From Botrytis cinerea B05.10 (lineage: Eukaryota > Ascomycota > Leotiomycetes > Helotiales > Sclerotiniaceae), in NCBI RefSeq assembly GCF_000143535.2, contig NC_037318.1:434001-498000 (forward strand): 64,000 bases of DNA. The letters are read 5' to 3'. Made by a program: the position numbers and the translations under genes. This document shows positions 48,773-61,400 of the stretch, one piece after another (positions within the stretch are counted from its first letter, which is position 1; each line of letters begins with the position of its first letter). Under the pieces are notes generated by a model. The model was not told the DNA's origin, did not search any database, and saw only the letters and a program-made list of their open reading frames with translations.

Positions 48773-49020
48773 AGAAGAGAGGAGAGGGAAAGGGAGAGAG
48801 AGGAGTTTTTTGATTGTAGATTTGACAGACTTGATAGATTTGATAGATTTGGGTTTCGTTTTCTTTTGTTCTGTTGCTAGATTTCTGCTTTTTTATATGC
48901 GACTATTTGAATAGCTAGGCGAGCCTCTTCAAATAGTAGGCGAATAATTAATATATAGATATTCATGTTCGATTATGTACTTTCTTCAATCAAGATGCTA
49001 TTTCATTTCATATTATCTCA

Positions 49021-50166
49021 TCATCCCAATACTTTCCACTCAACCCCAACACCCCATTTAGCACCCTCCACCACAATCTCCCAAACCGGACCCTTAATAC
49101 CCACCGTCCTTCCAACATCTACATCCATTCCCCTCTGCAAGCCCATCCCCATTCCCTCCCCAGCTAACATAACCCTGACTTCCCCCACACCATCTACAAC
49201 CACCTCTCCATCCACATCTCGCACCTGTTTACCTCTTACTAAACACATTTCCCTTCCATCTCTTCTCACCTCCTCGATCTTGATCTTCGTCACCCATTCA
49301 CCATTTCTCTCTTTCCCCTTTTGCACCCCACCAATCCCAGAATCGATGTTAATCAACCAATCCCTCACTTCCGCGGCCAACCCCCCCGCTAAATATTGTC
49401 TCCCCTTTCTATGCGGAGAAAACTGTTCGGGCAAAGGATCGGCACTTCCCTGCGACTCCGCAGGATCAGACGGACGAAACCGAGGCGGTTTGAGAAAAGT
49501 CGTCGGGACAACACTTTGAGGTGTAGATGGTACAGGAGTAGAGAGGAGAAATTTCGGTTTTCCGGCTGTGGATGAGATTTGAGTCGGGCGATGAGAAATC
49601 GGCGAGGAGATTATAGGTAGAGAAGAAGATAGTGAATCATCATTTTCTTCCAGGGCAATGTCTGGAGAAGTGGAAATACGTCGCCGTTTGGATGACCGGG
49701 GATTTATTTCTTGATCTTCTGAGTCTGCATCTTGGTCTTCGGAAAAATACTCAACACCGGTATCGAAATCATCGTTGGTATCTATGGAATCGTGAAGAGG
49801 AAGATGCGCGGGGTAATCATCTGAGGGATCATCAATCTTCTCTTTTGCTTTTGTACTTCGTCGAGCGGGGGTTATGTATCGCCCCGCGGGTGTAGATGCT
49901 GGTACACCGGTACTTTGCGTGACATTGGGTTTTGGGGTAGAAGAAAATGTAAAGCGGGGAGTGGTATTGAATTGTTGCGTATTGGATGGACGGGGAGTGG
50001 ATTCCTGTGCGAGTTGCGATGGTGGAGGTAGATGGGGACGGGGAGCTGGAGGGCCGGACTGTCTTTTGATCACGAATCGATGGGGCGATGGTGTCTGTTC
50101 GGTTTGTTAGGGTTGTATTTGCGTGCATGAGGAGATATTGTTCGAACTTACAACTGGTGGAGGCAT
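49021..50166 (-). CDS. Conserved-looking protein with putative C-terminal OB-like domain
   Basis: Two exons: complement of 50166-50152 (15 nt, MPPPV) and 50094-49021, about 362 aa. The tiny first exon splices in frame (GTAAGT...ACAG) to TPSPHRFVIKRQ, a natural N-terminus; without it the protein would start at an internal ATG. Residues 10-90 are Pro/Ser/Thr-rich; 90-150 are acidic with a bipartite basic run (SSKRRRIST), suggesting nuclear entry. Near 240-260 is GGLAAEVRDWLINIDSG, then a beta-rich domain to the end (WVTKIKIEEV, CLVRGKQV, VRVMLAGEGMG, VGIKGPVWEIVVEG, WGVGVEWKVL). That strand pattern resembles an OB fold; I do not recognise the family and the OB call is inference. It is convergent with the GNAT gene, whose stop lies about 250 bp away. 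Confidence 0.75.
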
Positions 50167-50920
50167 CGTTCTCCTTCACACATACATTGTACTTATGTAT
50201 ACCTCTTCGTGGCGTCCAAGGCGGTGGAGCTGGAGATGTGACGTTGATCAGGCAGAATATCTATCTGCACATCGGATTCATGAATTCCATTCCATGTAAG
50301 TGATGCCAATCATTTGATATCCTTTCCCATGGCAACAACCATACATGATTCTGTTTCTATTTCGAACATACCATGGGGTGATAGATTGATTCCCGTGTAC
50401 CTCAAATCGGATACTTCCTTCCCACACACTCATTTTATAGATGGGAGTGTTTAACCAGAGAATAAATAATTTGTTCTCACGATCGATTACCCATGCGGTA
50501 TGCGGGCGGAACCTTTCCCGCCGCAAAATATTGATGTCATCCGTCATCATACTGCAGCTAAAACACCAATAAAGTGGGATCCAGAATTGAAGAATCCCAA
50601 TCATGGCCAAGTAAATTCCCTACACAGCCAAATATTATTGCAACCCGTGGTTCTAGCCCAGAGAGGTAGGTAGAGAGGTAGATATTGAATTGAAACTTAA
50701 GGAAGTCGTTTTCCTCTGCTTTTTTTTTCGTTTGGTGGGTTTCCTTTCTTCATGAAGAGGTAGAATTGCTCTCTTCAATCTCTTAGCCTCTCTATCAATC
50801 TTCTCGTTTTGAGAAGCTACATTCAAAGTGCTTTTGCGCTGTGTATCTTTCATTCTTGAGATCTCTCTATTGTCTTTCAATTGGTGTCTGCTTCATTCAT
50901 CTTACTTACAATCCTCGAAA
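50167..50920. other. Divergent promoter region
   Basis: 750 bp between the unrecognised protein (minus) and the sugar transporter (plus). The frames inside are short shadows. The last 100 bp before the ATG at 50921 are C/T-rich like a 5' leader. No gene is seen. Confidence 0.6.
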
Positions 50921-52715
50921 ATGCCAAATCCTCCTTCAAACCCAGGAGGTGGTTCTTCCATCTTTCCTCTCCTAACCAAGAAACATGAGATCGTCATGTT
51001 TTCCAGCACGGCAATTGCACTCTATGGCTATGATCAAGGTATATTTTTATATCCATTACTCCTGAATTGCAGCCGGGCCCTTCTCGCCATCATATCTAAC
51101 ACCAGTCAGGAATGATGTCTCTAATAAACACCAACAGCAGCTATTTGAAAACTATGCGAATTGGCGAAGAATCTCCTATAGTAGGTATAATCGTCTCAGT
51201 CTACTACCTAGGATGTGCAATTGGAGCAGTTCTCGCCTCCTGGCTCGCCGATAAAGAGGGAAGAAAACCATCGATATTTGCCTGTTTGGCAACAACATCG
51301 TTTGGGAACTTACTCATGTTCATTTCCGGTCTTTCGTTTCACGGATCTTCCTCTTGGAAAGGTGCATCGTTGGGATGTATGATTGCTGGGAGAGTCATCA
51401 TGGGATTGGGGGTTGGAGGGATAGATGCCACGATTCCGGTCTATAGTAGTGAACTTTCGTCGGATGGAGCGAGAGGTAGAGCATTAGCTCAGGAGTTCCA
51501 GATGAATATCTTTGGTTTGTTGATGGCGTATTCGATTAATTTGGGTGTCACTATTGGTCTGGGGAAAGAGAGTCAATGGGCTTGGAGAACTCCGATTATT
51601 GTTATGCAGATTTTCCCAATTCTGCTGATGTCCTTTATTGCTCAACTTCCGGAAACTCCAAGAGTATGTTGAGCTTCTCTTGAATCTCAAGTCTTTAAAA
51701 GGAGATGCTAATTACGTATAGTGGTTCATGAGTGTACAACGAGAAGACGATGCGAAGAAAGCTCTTGAAAAGGTTTACGGCAAAGAAGCGGCCAAGTCGA
51801 AATTCGAAACTCTGAAAGAATCCACTGCTCAAGAAGATGATTCGAAAGTACAGTATAGAGATATGTTTACTCCAGGACATGCACAATTTCATCCAACCAT
51901 GATAACGATAATGGGTCAAATAAATCAAGCTCTCACAGGTTATGGCGCAGTATCCGGTAAGCATCCTCCATACCCAATTCCATCCAAAAAGCTCATATTC
52001 CTCCTCACTATACACCTATTAACCACAACCCCTAGTCTACGGTCCCCAAATCTTCTCTCTCCTCGGTTTCACCACCCGTAAATCTGAATATCTCACCCTC
52101 GGAAACTACATATTCTATTTCCTCATGATGACGCTCGCCTGGCTCACCATCGATATCTACGGCCGCCGCACTCTCATGATCTACGGCAGCATCGGACTCA
52201 CCCTCTCCTTCCTCCTGCTAACCCTCTTCGGAGCCCTCGCCACCCTCCCCAACATCCCTTTCCTCATACCCGAAATCCTCGGCTCCACAACCCTCTTCGC
52301 CGCAACCGCCATCTTCGGCATCGGCTGGCTCGCAACCGTCTGGTTGATTCCCACCGAAATCTATCCCTCCTCGGCGCGCGCCCAAGGATCCGCCATCTCG
52401 GTTATCGTGTGGGGATTGGCGAATTTTGCGGTGACGCTGTTGACGCCGATTGGATTCAATGGGTTGAAGTATTGGCTGTTTTTGGTGTTTGCCGGGACCA
52501 ATATGTTTGCGGGGTGGTGGACGTGGAGGTTTTCGTTGGAGAGCGGAGGGAGGAGCTTCGAGGAGAATATGGAGTTTTTTGAGTGTGCTGAGAGGGATGG
52601 GAGCTGGGTTGTGGGGAGGGTGGATGGGGGGAGGTTTAGGAGAATGCCGGGTCGTGAGAAGGGGAAGGGAAGTGAGGAGAGAGGGGAGAGAGAACCGTTG
52701 TTGAGGAGGGGATAG
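50921..52715 (+). CDS. MFS sugar transporter
   Basis: Four exons: 50921-51038, 51110-51663, 51722-51956 and 52036-52715, about 528 aa. Sugar-porter motifs appear in order: GYDQG at the first helix (across intron 1), the loop 2-3 motif ADKEGRKPS, RVIMGLGVGG and PVYSSELS after it, LPETPRW before the central loop (across intron 2), DIYGRRTL in the second half, and PTEIYPSSAR near the end. Twelve membrane helices are expected, with a short N-tail and a charged C-tail ending EPLLRRG. It is a plasma-membrane proton or facilitative carrier for sugars; substrate not decidable. Exon 4 flips sharply from C-rich to G-rich at about 52405: I count 33 C/5 G in 52201-52260 but 3 C/32 G in 52621-52680. Confidence 0.94.
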
Positions 52716-53209
52716 GTAGATGGGATTTAGATGTTCGGAGGTATATGGAAATTGAGATGTAGATGTAGATGTAAATAATGAGTTTGTGTGGAACGAATGA
52801 TGTTTAAATTTTTACAATTCCGACAATTGCGAATTTACCACATGAGACAAAAATCTAAAGACAAATATGTATTTTGTATAGAAGTAATAAAATTGATTAA
52901 AAAATGTAAAGTTAAACATGTTGTACCAGGTAGCCTATCTAAATCCACCTGTACCTCCATCTCGCAGTGATAATATTCTATATTATTCCAAATGCCCCCC
53001 CCCCCCACCTTCTACCATTTATTGATATAAAAGCTTCAAAGTATAAAGCAACGCCATTCCCATATTACCCTAGACATATATACCGATCATCCATCCAAGT
53101 GTCAACCAAATATTTTCCTCTTGTAAATACATCCTTCTCTCCATCCCCACATTAATTAATATCATCTATCCATCTATCCATCCATCCATCTCGCAGTCCC
53201 CTCTCCCAC
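52716..53209. other. Convergent spacer
   Basis: About 490 bp between the transporter (plus) and the GT2 synthase (minus). G/A-rich for the first ~80 bp, then A/T-rich, then C/T-rich from about 52.97 kb, with a 12-C run at 52995-53006. This is the same order as the 16.4-19.0 kb convergent spacer. No gene is seen. Confidence 0.7.
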
Positions 53210-56060
53210 TCACCACGTAAACATCATCAACGCTGGATTCAACGCAATGGGCATCAAAAAATGACTCACGACGACCGTACACAGCGGGAAAATGGCAACA
53301 AAAGTATCGATTCTCCAATTCCAGGGCACGGCGAGCGCGCACACAATCATACCTGCAGTCATGAAGATGCAGAAGAGGAAAGTGTATTTGAAGCGCTTGA
53401 GCAGACGCGGGATTTCTTCAAAGAAGGTGACGTTTTCGACTTCTTTGGCGGTGGCGCCCCAGGTCATGTCGATTTCGAAGAAATGGCAGAGGAGCGATTG
53501 GGAGACGTGCATGGAGAGGCCGCCCAGGAAGACGGTCATGAGGAGGAGCCATTTGAGGTTTTCGAAGACTGGTTGTGGGGTTAGTGGGTATTCTCAAAGA
53601 GGGGGGTGGATAGGGAGGGAAGGGAAGGAAAGACTTACATGAAGAGAAGAATCCTCGCTCGTTCAATCGGTATCGGAGAACCGCCAGTGAGACGTTACCC
53701 AAGAGGGAAAAGACAATGATGAGCGAGAAATACACCTGGAAGGAATCGAGATAGTATTTATCGTACATTCCGACATACCAACCCATGATGAAGTAATTCG
53801 CCAAGGTAAGAATCCACGAGGCGCCAATAGCGTAGTAAGTACCAATATAAGCCATCATTGTAATCTTAGACGTAAATCTCATATTTGATCTCAAAAACTC
53901 TCTGAAAAGTTTCGTGAACGGACCACGCGTGATCCAGAAGCGGAGAGGGTTGAAGAGAAGTTCATTACATCCATAAGCGTATTTTTCCCAACGCGCAAGC
54001 TCGTCGTAGACAGTGAGAGAGACACCTTCTTTGAAGCCATCTCCGGTGTAAGCGGCGTAGCGGATGATATATTCGTTGACTTGGAGACGGAGCGACATGT
54101 CGAAATCTTCCGATACGTGGGATTCGGACCAGAATTTCTCGTAGCCGTCTTCGTCGTGGTAGGAGACTTGTTGGACGGCGGACCAGCGGAGCATGGCGTT
54201 GTGGCCGACAAAAGGGGAGACATCGCCCATGGCGACGGCGAAACGGATAGCGGTGTAGACGAGGTTGGTGAAGAAAGTAATACTAGATAAAGATGATTAG
54301 TTATGTTTATCGAATGTGCAAGATAGACGACCATGACATACCCGTTTTCGAAGAAACTATCAGTGACTTGCATGACACCAGAGTTGAATTGCAAGATACC
54401 GACTTCAGGGGATTGTTCCATCTCACTCGCAGCATCCAAGAGACAATCGGCAGGAACACGAGTATCAGAATCAATGAGCAAGATGTAATCACCCACACGA
54501 ATATTACCACCGGCCCACGCACGACCTTCTTCCTCCTCGAGAACACGAGCTAAGCATTGATCATAAGCAATGTATTCCTCAGCCTGAGACCAACCATCAT
54601 GACGAGCAATGGTCAGAAGTCTTTCTTCAACCTTGTTGGAAACCATGAGAGCGTAGTTCATGTTGGACGCCTTCTTGAATTTACCACGACGAAGGAAAGC
54701 TTTTTCTCCATTCTGAGGATTGGGCTTGTGGCCAGGACGTGCGACCCATCCAATAGTATGTTCATCATAAAAGTCACGACGAGCTTGAGCTTCATCTTCA
54801 GGAAGTAATTGCATACCATCATCATTGATGAAGATGTTGGCAGTGCCACCTTGGAGCTCATAGGTAGAGATAGCAGCCTTGAGAGAAATGATCGTAGGTT
54901 GAATAACACCAACGAGACCTTCCTTGTAGACAGGCATTTGAATAGTGACATGAGGAAGCTCTCGGTTATTTCGGTTGAGACGTTGAGGAGCTTTGCCGGA
55001 GTAAAACTTCGAGTTGCTGTTTAAGTTGTTGATTGGTCCAAAACACTGGGTAAGATTGACAATGATGACTTGCATGAAGAAGAGCGAAACGAAAACTTGA
55101 CAAGGAACGACGGCGAGTAAAGCCAATCGAGTGTAGTTTCCATCAACAGCGATTTCAAGACCAAGTTTTTTCCAACCGAGACCGAGAGCAGTAATGAGAA
55201 GACACAAAGTTGCACCGACCATGAGAGGATTGAGCAGTAGTGTTGGTCTTTTTTCTTGCGATCCATAACCATCTTCGACATCAGATCCACTTCCCACTTC
55301 GGCGGTGGAAACATTTGCTCCACCCTTCTTCTCGTCGGCTTCTTCGTCATCATCGGCCCAGATCATCTCCAGCAAAGATCTTTCAATATACTCTGCTCTC
55401 TTCAACAAGTGTTTTGGGTCATCGTCCCAGACAATGAGAATTTGTTGATCTTGGATGAAAGCACCAAAGTGATGCTTTTGGCATCGAGGTAAGTACTCAA
55501 CAGTAGGAAGAACTTGAAGACGGAGGCCATCCGAAAGGGGAACATAATCAGCGTGCTGACGGGCGAGGAAGATTTTGATGACACGAGTATTGACAGTCAT
55601 GGCAGCCTAAACATCAGATTAGCGAACGTTATTGAACAAAGGGATACAAAACACTTACTCTGACATTCATTGCTACAATGTGATCAAATATACCTGATGG
55701 TTCTGTCCTTAAAGAAGGCGGACAACATGTGAAATCACCCTTTCCCTTCTTCAAGATGACACCCTCTCCTGGAGCACCAACGGCCCATAACTTTTCCATT
55801 TGTTGTTGATGTAACCAACTGACAACTACATCAGATCTAACAGTCAAAACGCTCTCCCTAGGACCGTTTCTGAAATCACCTTCCGGATATAGAGAGGATG
55901 GCCTCGAACGATCCACAAAAGATCCTGCCAGTGGTGAACCTAGTGGAGGGGTCGTATGCATTTCCAACTGCATTGGTGCCGTTGTTTGGGTATCCTTTGC
56001 CTTCTTCGCATCTTGCTCGGCCTTCTTCCCAGGGGCGAGATATCCCTTGAGGGCATTCAT
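53210..56060 (-). CDS. GT2 polysaccharide synthase, fungal surface-growth type
   Basis: Four exons: complement of 56060-55659, 55606-54342, 54282-53639 and 53568-53210, about 889 aa; all joins keep frame. The N-terminal ~250 residues are cytosolic with acidic, Ser/Gly-rich linkers. Membrane helices follow (PLMVGATLCLLITALGLGW; VPCQVFVSLFFMQVIIVN), then the GT2 catalytic core: MPVYKEGL, INDDGMQ (about 396), the metal-binding LLIDSDTRVP (about 514), the acid motif SEDFDMSLRL (about 614), and DELARW (about 651) where a Q-x-x-R-W motif is usual. Several helices complete the channel. This matches the fungal GT2 family reported as needed for hyphal extension on solid surfaces in plant pathogens (assignment from memory). 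The polymer made is unknown. Confidence 0.9.
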
Positions 56061-57471
56061 CTTGGATTGTCAAAGAGTAAGATGCAGTCAAATGTGAGAA
56101 TGATATATATGATTTATAATTAATAATAAAATGATAATTAATAAGATTCGAAAGACATGTGCGATGATGGTTGGAACAAGAAAAGATTAGAATAGCAAGC
56201 CAAAAGAAAGATAGCTTTACTGTCGATGAATAACAAAGTTCAAGATAAAAGTCTCTCCGTCGAACGGGGCAGAGGGCAATATGTACTGAGAAGATGGTGT
56301 GAAGAAAAAGCCATGTTCATTAGCGCCACTGAGCACTGCGAAAACTTTACTAGCGAGGCTAGCAATAGGTAGAAACTGGGCAAACAACATCCACTCATGG
56401 TACCTGCATTGGTTCGGAACAAAGAGGAGCTGAGAAAAGTCATAACCAAGTTACCAATTCTGGAGCTTCAGCAACTGCGAATTGTCAAAATCTGTAGCTC
56501 GAACAGGCCTGAGCGAGTAACAAACAAGATCATGCATCTAGCTTGCTACTTCCACACTTGATTGGTTCAATTTATCATACGATTGTAAGCTTGGATAAGC
56601 CAGGCGGGCAGTGCGAGCAATAAAATGGATAAACACCCCTCCTCTATGATGCTACAGAGAGAATCAAACGCCGAGTCCAAAACTAAAGAATTGTAGTCTA
56701 GGGCTACCCGGATGTGACTGTCCCAAGTTTGGTTAAGATTCAGACGAAACTATTTTTGATGCTGTGCGTTCCCGACGCAGCTTTGACAATTAAAATATGA
56801 GGTAGATAGAAGCGAGCTGGTCCGGTCTATTGGAAATGATGAAGCGATTGACACTAAACTGGGATGACAATTCATGATTAGGCGAAAAGACTTTGCCCCT
56901 GCAGGTAAATTTTGAGCTAGACGCACTTTGGACTTGGTGTCTTTTGAGAAGATCTACAATGATCTCCAACCTTATATAATATATTTGAAATTTTCCGCTG
57001 TACGCTTCTTTCTTTGAGTAATAGGTATATATGAAGACTTGAATTTCTTAGTGCTGGACTTTGAACCAAGTATCTCAAAATCCTGATTACATGGTAACCA
57101 TGTACGTTAGAACATCTTTCATATGACGCTTGTGCATAAAATTACTCAATTCGCTCTAGTCATATTTTGCGCGTACCTGCCTTAGTTGCTCATCCAAAAG
57201 ATTATTGCAAGGACTTGGCTTCGGATGGCTGCAGTAGTGCCTCTGAATTGGATTCGGTGTAGGCGTCGAGGAAATTGCATAGCGGCTCAAAAGTTAAATG
57301 GAAAAGTTCTCCCGCGGTTGACACTCTACAATGATGAGTAAATGGGTGATGTAAACTGTATGGTACTTGCACCAACTGAACATTGAATTTGCGAGCTTTC
57401 GCAGATGGGGTGGTAAACATCATTCGAGCCCCATTGACTGATATAACAAGAAAGAAACTGGCATTGATGCG

Positions 57472-57903
57472 GTGCTACACCAACGCCGTCTCAAATTATT
57501 CCCAAATACCGGGGAAAAGGTTAACTACACTTACACCATTTACAAGGTAATGACACCCAAGGCATGGCGTTGTCAATATTTTGACATTCTCGAGTATCTT
57601 GCATCTAGATTCAATACTAGATTGTGCAAATTCACCCACCAAATCTTAATGATTGAAGGTTGTCCTAATATGTGTCAGCCTCTCTTATCTTATGTTCTAG
57701 GTGCAGCTCTCGATTGCTTGAAAGAAACCTTTCTCAATTCCCAAAGAGAAGAATTGGGTTTAGCATATGAATTATGCGAAATGCTAAACCGAATCCAGGC
57801 CCTTATCTCAGGGATCACGCACACAATGGAGAAGAGCCCCTCGCCCGACACGCTAGACGGTCTCCCAAAACTTTCGAGAGTCGACATCTGCAATGTAGAT
57901 TAG
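57472..57903 (+). CDS. Possible hypothetical ORF or exon
   Basis: A frame of 143 codons without an ATG at its left end (it opens at GTG; the first ATG is at about 57550). The content is protein-like: YFDILEYLASRF, LLSYVLGAALDCLKETFL, REELGLAYELCEMLNRIQ, a helical and leucine-rich segment ending SRVDICNVD. I found no convincing upstream exon. It could be the last exon of an unrecognised gene, a decayed gene or chance. No family recognised. Confidence 0.25.
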   Translation: MLHQRRLKLFPNTGEKVNYTYTIYKVMTPKAWRCQYFDILEYLASRFNTRLCKFTHQILMIEGCPNMCQPLLSYVLGAALDCLKETFLNSQREELGLAYELCEMLNRIQALISGITHTMEKSPSPDTLDGLPKLSRVDICNVD

Positions 57904-58021
57904 GAAATCAGCTAGCTTGAAGATCAGACTTATTTTCCTAGTGGGAGGTTAATCAGTGTCCACTTTTTTCTGGAGAACATTTTCGGACAGTTTCCCGACA
58001 TCAAGATCAAGACTTACAGTG

Positions 58022-58483
58022 CTAGGTAGATAGGCAAACTATATGTGGAAAAAGCACCACTACTTGCAAATGATCTTCAATGGTATTTGTGTTTTTGGAA
58101 GTTAGCTGGTTATCGTAAAACCGTTGTAAAGTGATAGACAAGCCGATAGGAATTCGAAAGTCCATCGTCGTCCATTCAAAGTACTCCGCATACTGGCCAG
58201 ATGGAGATGAACGAGGCAATTGGACACTTGGCTTGGCTGGCCGGAATGACAAAAATACCATCAGCCACGGCAATTTAGATCGCACATCATAACAAATGCA
58301 ATTGGCATTGGTATTATTGACTGTACCCAGCAAATCGTATTTGTACAACTGCGAGGAGGAAGGAATGGAGAGAAAGGCCCTTGAAATCCAAAAGGTTAGA
58401 ATTCCAGCTGGACGTGGTTTGGAAGTGGAAGGTCTGTCTACGATTGGCAGGGTACATACTACATGATGAAACGAACACGACAT
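58022..58483 (-). CDS. Possible hypothetical ORF
   Basis: 153 codons from an ATG on the minus strand. The C-terminal half is the more protein-like (SGQYAEYFEWTTMDFRIPIG, then LQRFYDNQLTSKNTNTIED). A GTAGTG donor-like site after EDHLQ suggests it may continue into another exon. No family, signal peptide or membrane segment is recognised. It faces the 57472-57903 frame; both may be relics of one lost locus. Confidence 0.22.
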   Translation of the reverse strand: MSCSFHHVVCTLPIVDRPSTSKPRPAGILTFWISRAFLSIPSSSQLYKYDLLGTVNNTNANCICYDVRSKLPWLMVFLSFRPAKPSVQLPRSSPSGQYAEYFEWTTMDFRIPIGLSITLQRFYDNQLTSKNTNTIEDHLQVVVLFPHIVCLST

Positions 58484-61400
58484 ATTTCACCACGGTGCCT
58501 CAGGGTGCATGGACAATTTAATTTCGGACATTTACCGCTTGTTGGGCCCAAGCTCTTTTAGGGTAGATAGCATTTGGAAAATTCATCTGAGGCCTCTGGA
58601 AGGGGGAAATAAAGAAGATAAGAGATTTCTGGGGAGGGACGATGGAAGCTGAGAGATCTCGTTGCAATGGTTACAATTGTTCCTTTCTCAAAGACTTGTC
58701 CCGGCGCCCAAATATCGAAGAGAAAGAATACGTGGAATTCGGAAAAGATCTGGAAGCTGGAGGTGACACGACCCTTCATCCAAAGGAGGATGGAGTGAGT
58801 TCTCACTGCACTGTGCTACACTGTTCAGACTTTATTTTATCGTATTGATGCACGTGCCCCTGGCTACCTAGTCTTTGCCTTCTCGTGTCTCGGCAAGTAT
58901 CTGTGGAGTTCAGCTCTGTCGGCTAATATCACTGTCAAGAAGTGTACCACAGTGTTCGATTGTTTCTTCACCTATGGAGCAAGGTTAAGAACGACTCGCA
59001 TAATTAGTGTTGGATAGATATCCAGATAAGGTAATGTGGATATCAGGCAACGGCTCGAAAGCGGCCTTTCTTCTCCTTTCGGATGTTTTGTTCAAGGGAG
59101 TTCAAAGAGCCTGTTGTTCCCAAACGCTCGATAAATCCTGCCGTCTCCGTTCGCCATGAACGTAGTTGGTTCATTTTTGGCCTTATCTTCACACAGTATC
59201 GGTGAGCTATCCTCTTATATCACCCAATAAAAAGTATCTGCGAGAAAAATCTGCGTGGCATAATCTCCGGCTTGATTCAAGAAAATCACGAAATTCTGGC
59301 GTGTCGAGACCTGGCGTTATTTTAGTGTCTAAAGTTGTTTAGTACACATGCCATCCAATCTTTGTTTTACAAAACGTCCCTTGTAATCTTGCATGGCTCG
59401 GAACCGAGTCTTTGTAAATTTATAGCTCTATTCTGGGACCATAGGAATATGTTTCAACCTTTCACTGAACGTTCCGTGCGTAAGTCGGCATATCCATCGA
59501 GGTGAAATAAGAATAACTTGACACACGAAGAGCCAGATTTCCCAAGAATGTTTTTGGATGGCGCTTGAAGAGGCAAACAGCGGTCAAAATATCCTCACTA
59601 GTAGCTAGCAAATTGTGGAGTTTCTGCACAGAGGGATGATTTTAATTATCCCTGAGGAGAGCTTTGTAAAATATCCTCAAAGGTTTCGCTGCAGCTGATC
59701 GTCTCAACAGTAATCGAGGATCCTGCGGGACTGTTGAGTACACCCTTATAACCGTTGATATGCAACTCCACGGGCTCTTTTTGCTGCTAAGATTTTTCGA
59801 AGGGGTTGAAGATTGGTCAGATCGTTCGACACCGTGAACAGTGGCTCAGGAACCAAAGTAGACCAACGAAAGCTATGGCTCCGATGCATGTTGCCAGGTT
59901 TTTCTAACCTCCAGAACCATATGATCGTGTGTCTGCTTTTGCCCATAAGGCTGACCTAACAACTATAGCTCGCCCGTCACTAATCTACAAGCCCAGAGGT
60001 TCAGAAGTTGTGAGCGATCTGATAGTCTCGCATCCATGCCACACTAGCGCTGGATCGCTATGGGATATTCATAAGGTTGTTGCTTCATTTTCTTACTTCA
60101 AGCCATCCTGTAGTCCCAGAGCCAAGGTAGATCGTACATAAATGCCTCTACCTATATCGTCCATGTCAACGGTCTGCGCTCAGCATCGCTTGTAGTTGGC
60201 CAAAGCTACTATATCGGGCTGAAGCTATCACTTGCGCTCTCCCAAGTGAAAATTGGGAAGCAGACAAATTGAGGTTCCGAGGCCTAAAAGTTGGAAATGC
60301 CCTATAGAAGATGGAGGTAGTGATTCCGTAGGGTTCAATAAAGGATCCAGGCTAACTCACATTCTTAAGGTCATCTAGCAGTCAGTGTATCTATATTGAG
60401 GTTCTACCAGTCAGTTATTTCTTTATCCACGGGTAAAGGATTTTGATTGAATTGATGGTAGTTTCTGACACCTGGTCATCAATTGGTGAGCCATCGTGTG
60501 GATAACAACAGGCTTGAGGCGATACATTGGCTTCCTAGTGTCTTTAAACAGACCTTGGACATAGTTGTAATTGAAAGATGAGATGAATCTGTGTGCTCGA
60601 GGTAACAATCGTTGAGACAAATCAGTCGCTTGGGTCAATCTAGCAAAGCCCTTCTTTGCGTCTGATATCTAGCAAAGAGTCGATTCTTGGAAAGTGCGAC
60701 ACTCATACCTCTACATTTTATTTTTCTCGTGGTCATCAGAGACCAAGGCCGGTTTGAGCACCATCTTTTGGCTTGCACGTCGGCAGTCAATTTAAAAGCC
60801 GTGAGGAAGTAGCATGAGTGAGATGGCTACGTCAAGTACAGGAAACCCGTGTTGTCGATATAAACACAAGATTGTAGCTGTAACCATGGTAGTCTGAGCG
60901 ACAAATCACAACTAGCTGAAATAGCTGCTTGTAATTTCCGGTGGTGTACGTGTACTACTTTGTTCACATGGCGGTGACAATATAAGTGTAACATCGGCTC
61001 GGTGACAAATTTTCATCTCGATTTGACACCCGAGTCATTCGGTGCGTATTGTAACTTGATGCGCCGTCGCATCTTGCTCCCATCTTGATCCTACGTACAG
61101 TACGATGTGAGGCCAGCAAGAAGACGGAGACCCAATGATGCTCTCGAAGTTCGAATAGGAGCAGTATGCCCATGATTTTTAGCACCCAAAAACTCCTCTT
61201 TTCTGGATGTGAATGAAGATTGAAACAAGGAGTCTCGATCATCTTCGAGGGGTAAGGGGCATTTCATCTGCAAGTTGTGTAGCGCAGTCAGTATATGTGG
61301 GATAGGATGAATGAGGTTCAAAGTTCTTACAACGATGGATTAGCAATATTTGAGGAGTGGTGATGATGAATGTACCCGTTGACTCTGTTCATCCTCTGCT

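Noticed and set aside
19026..56060. Secondary-metabolite cluster
   Set aside because: A protease, hydrolase, acetyltransferase and transporter occur, but there is no backbone synthase (PKS, NRPS, terpene) and housekeeping genes are interspersed.
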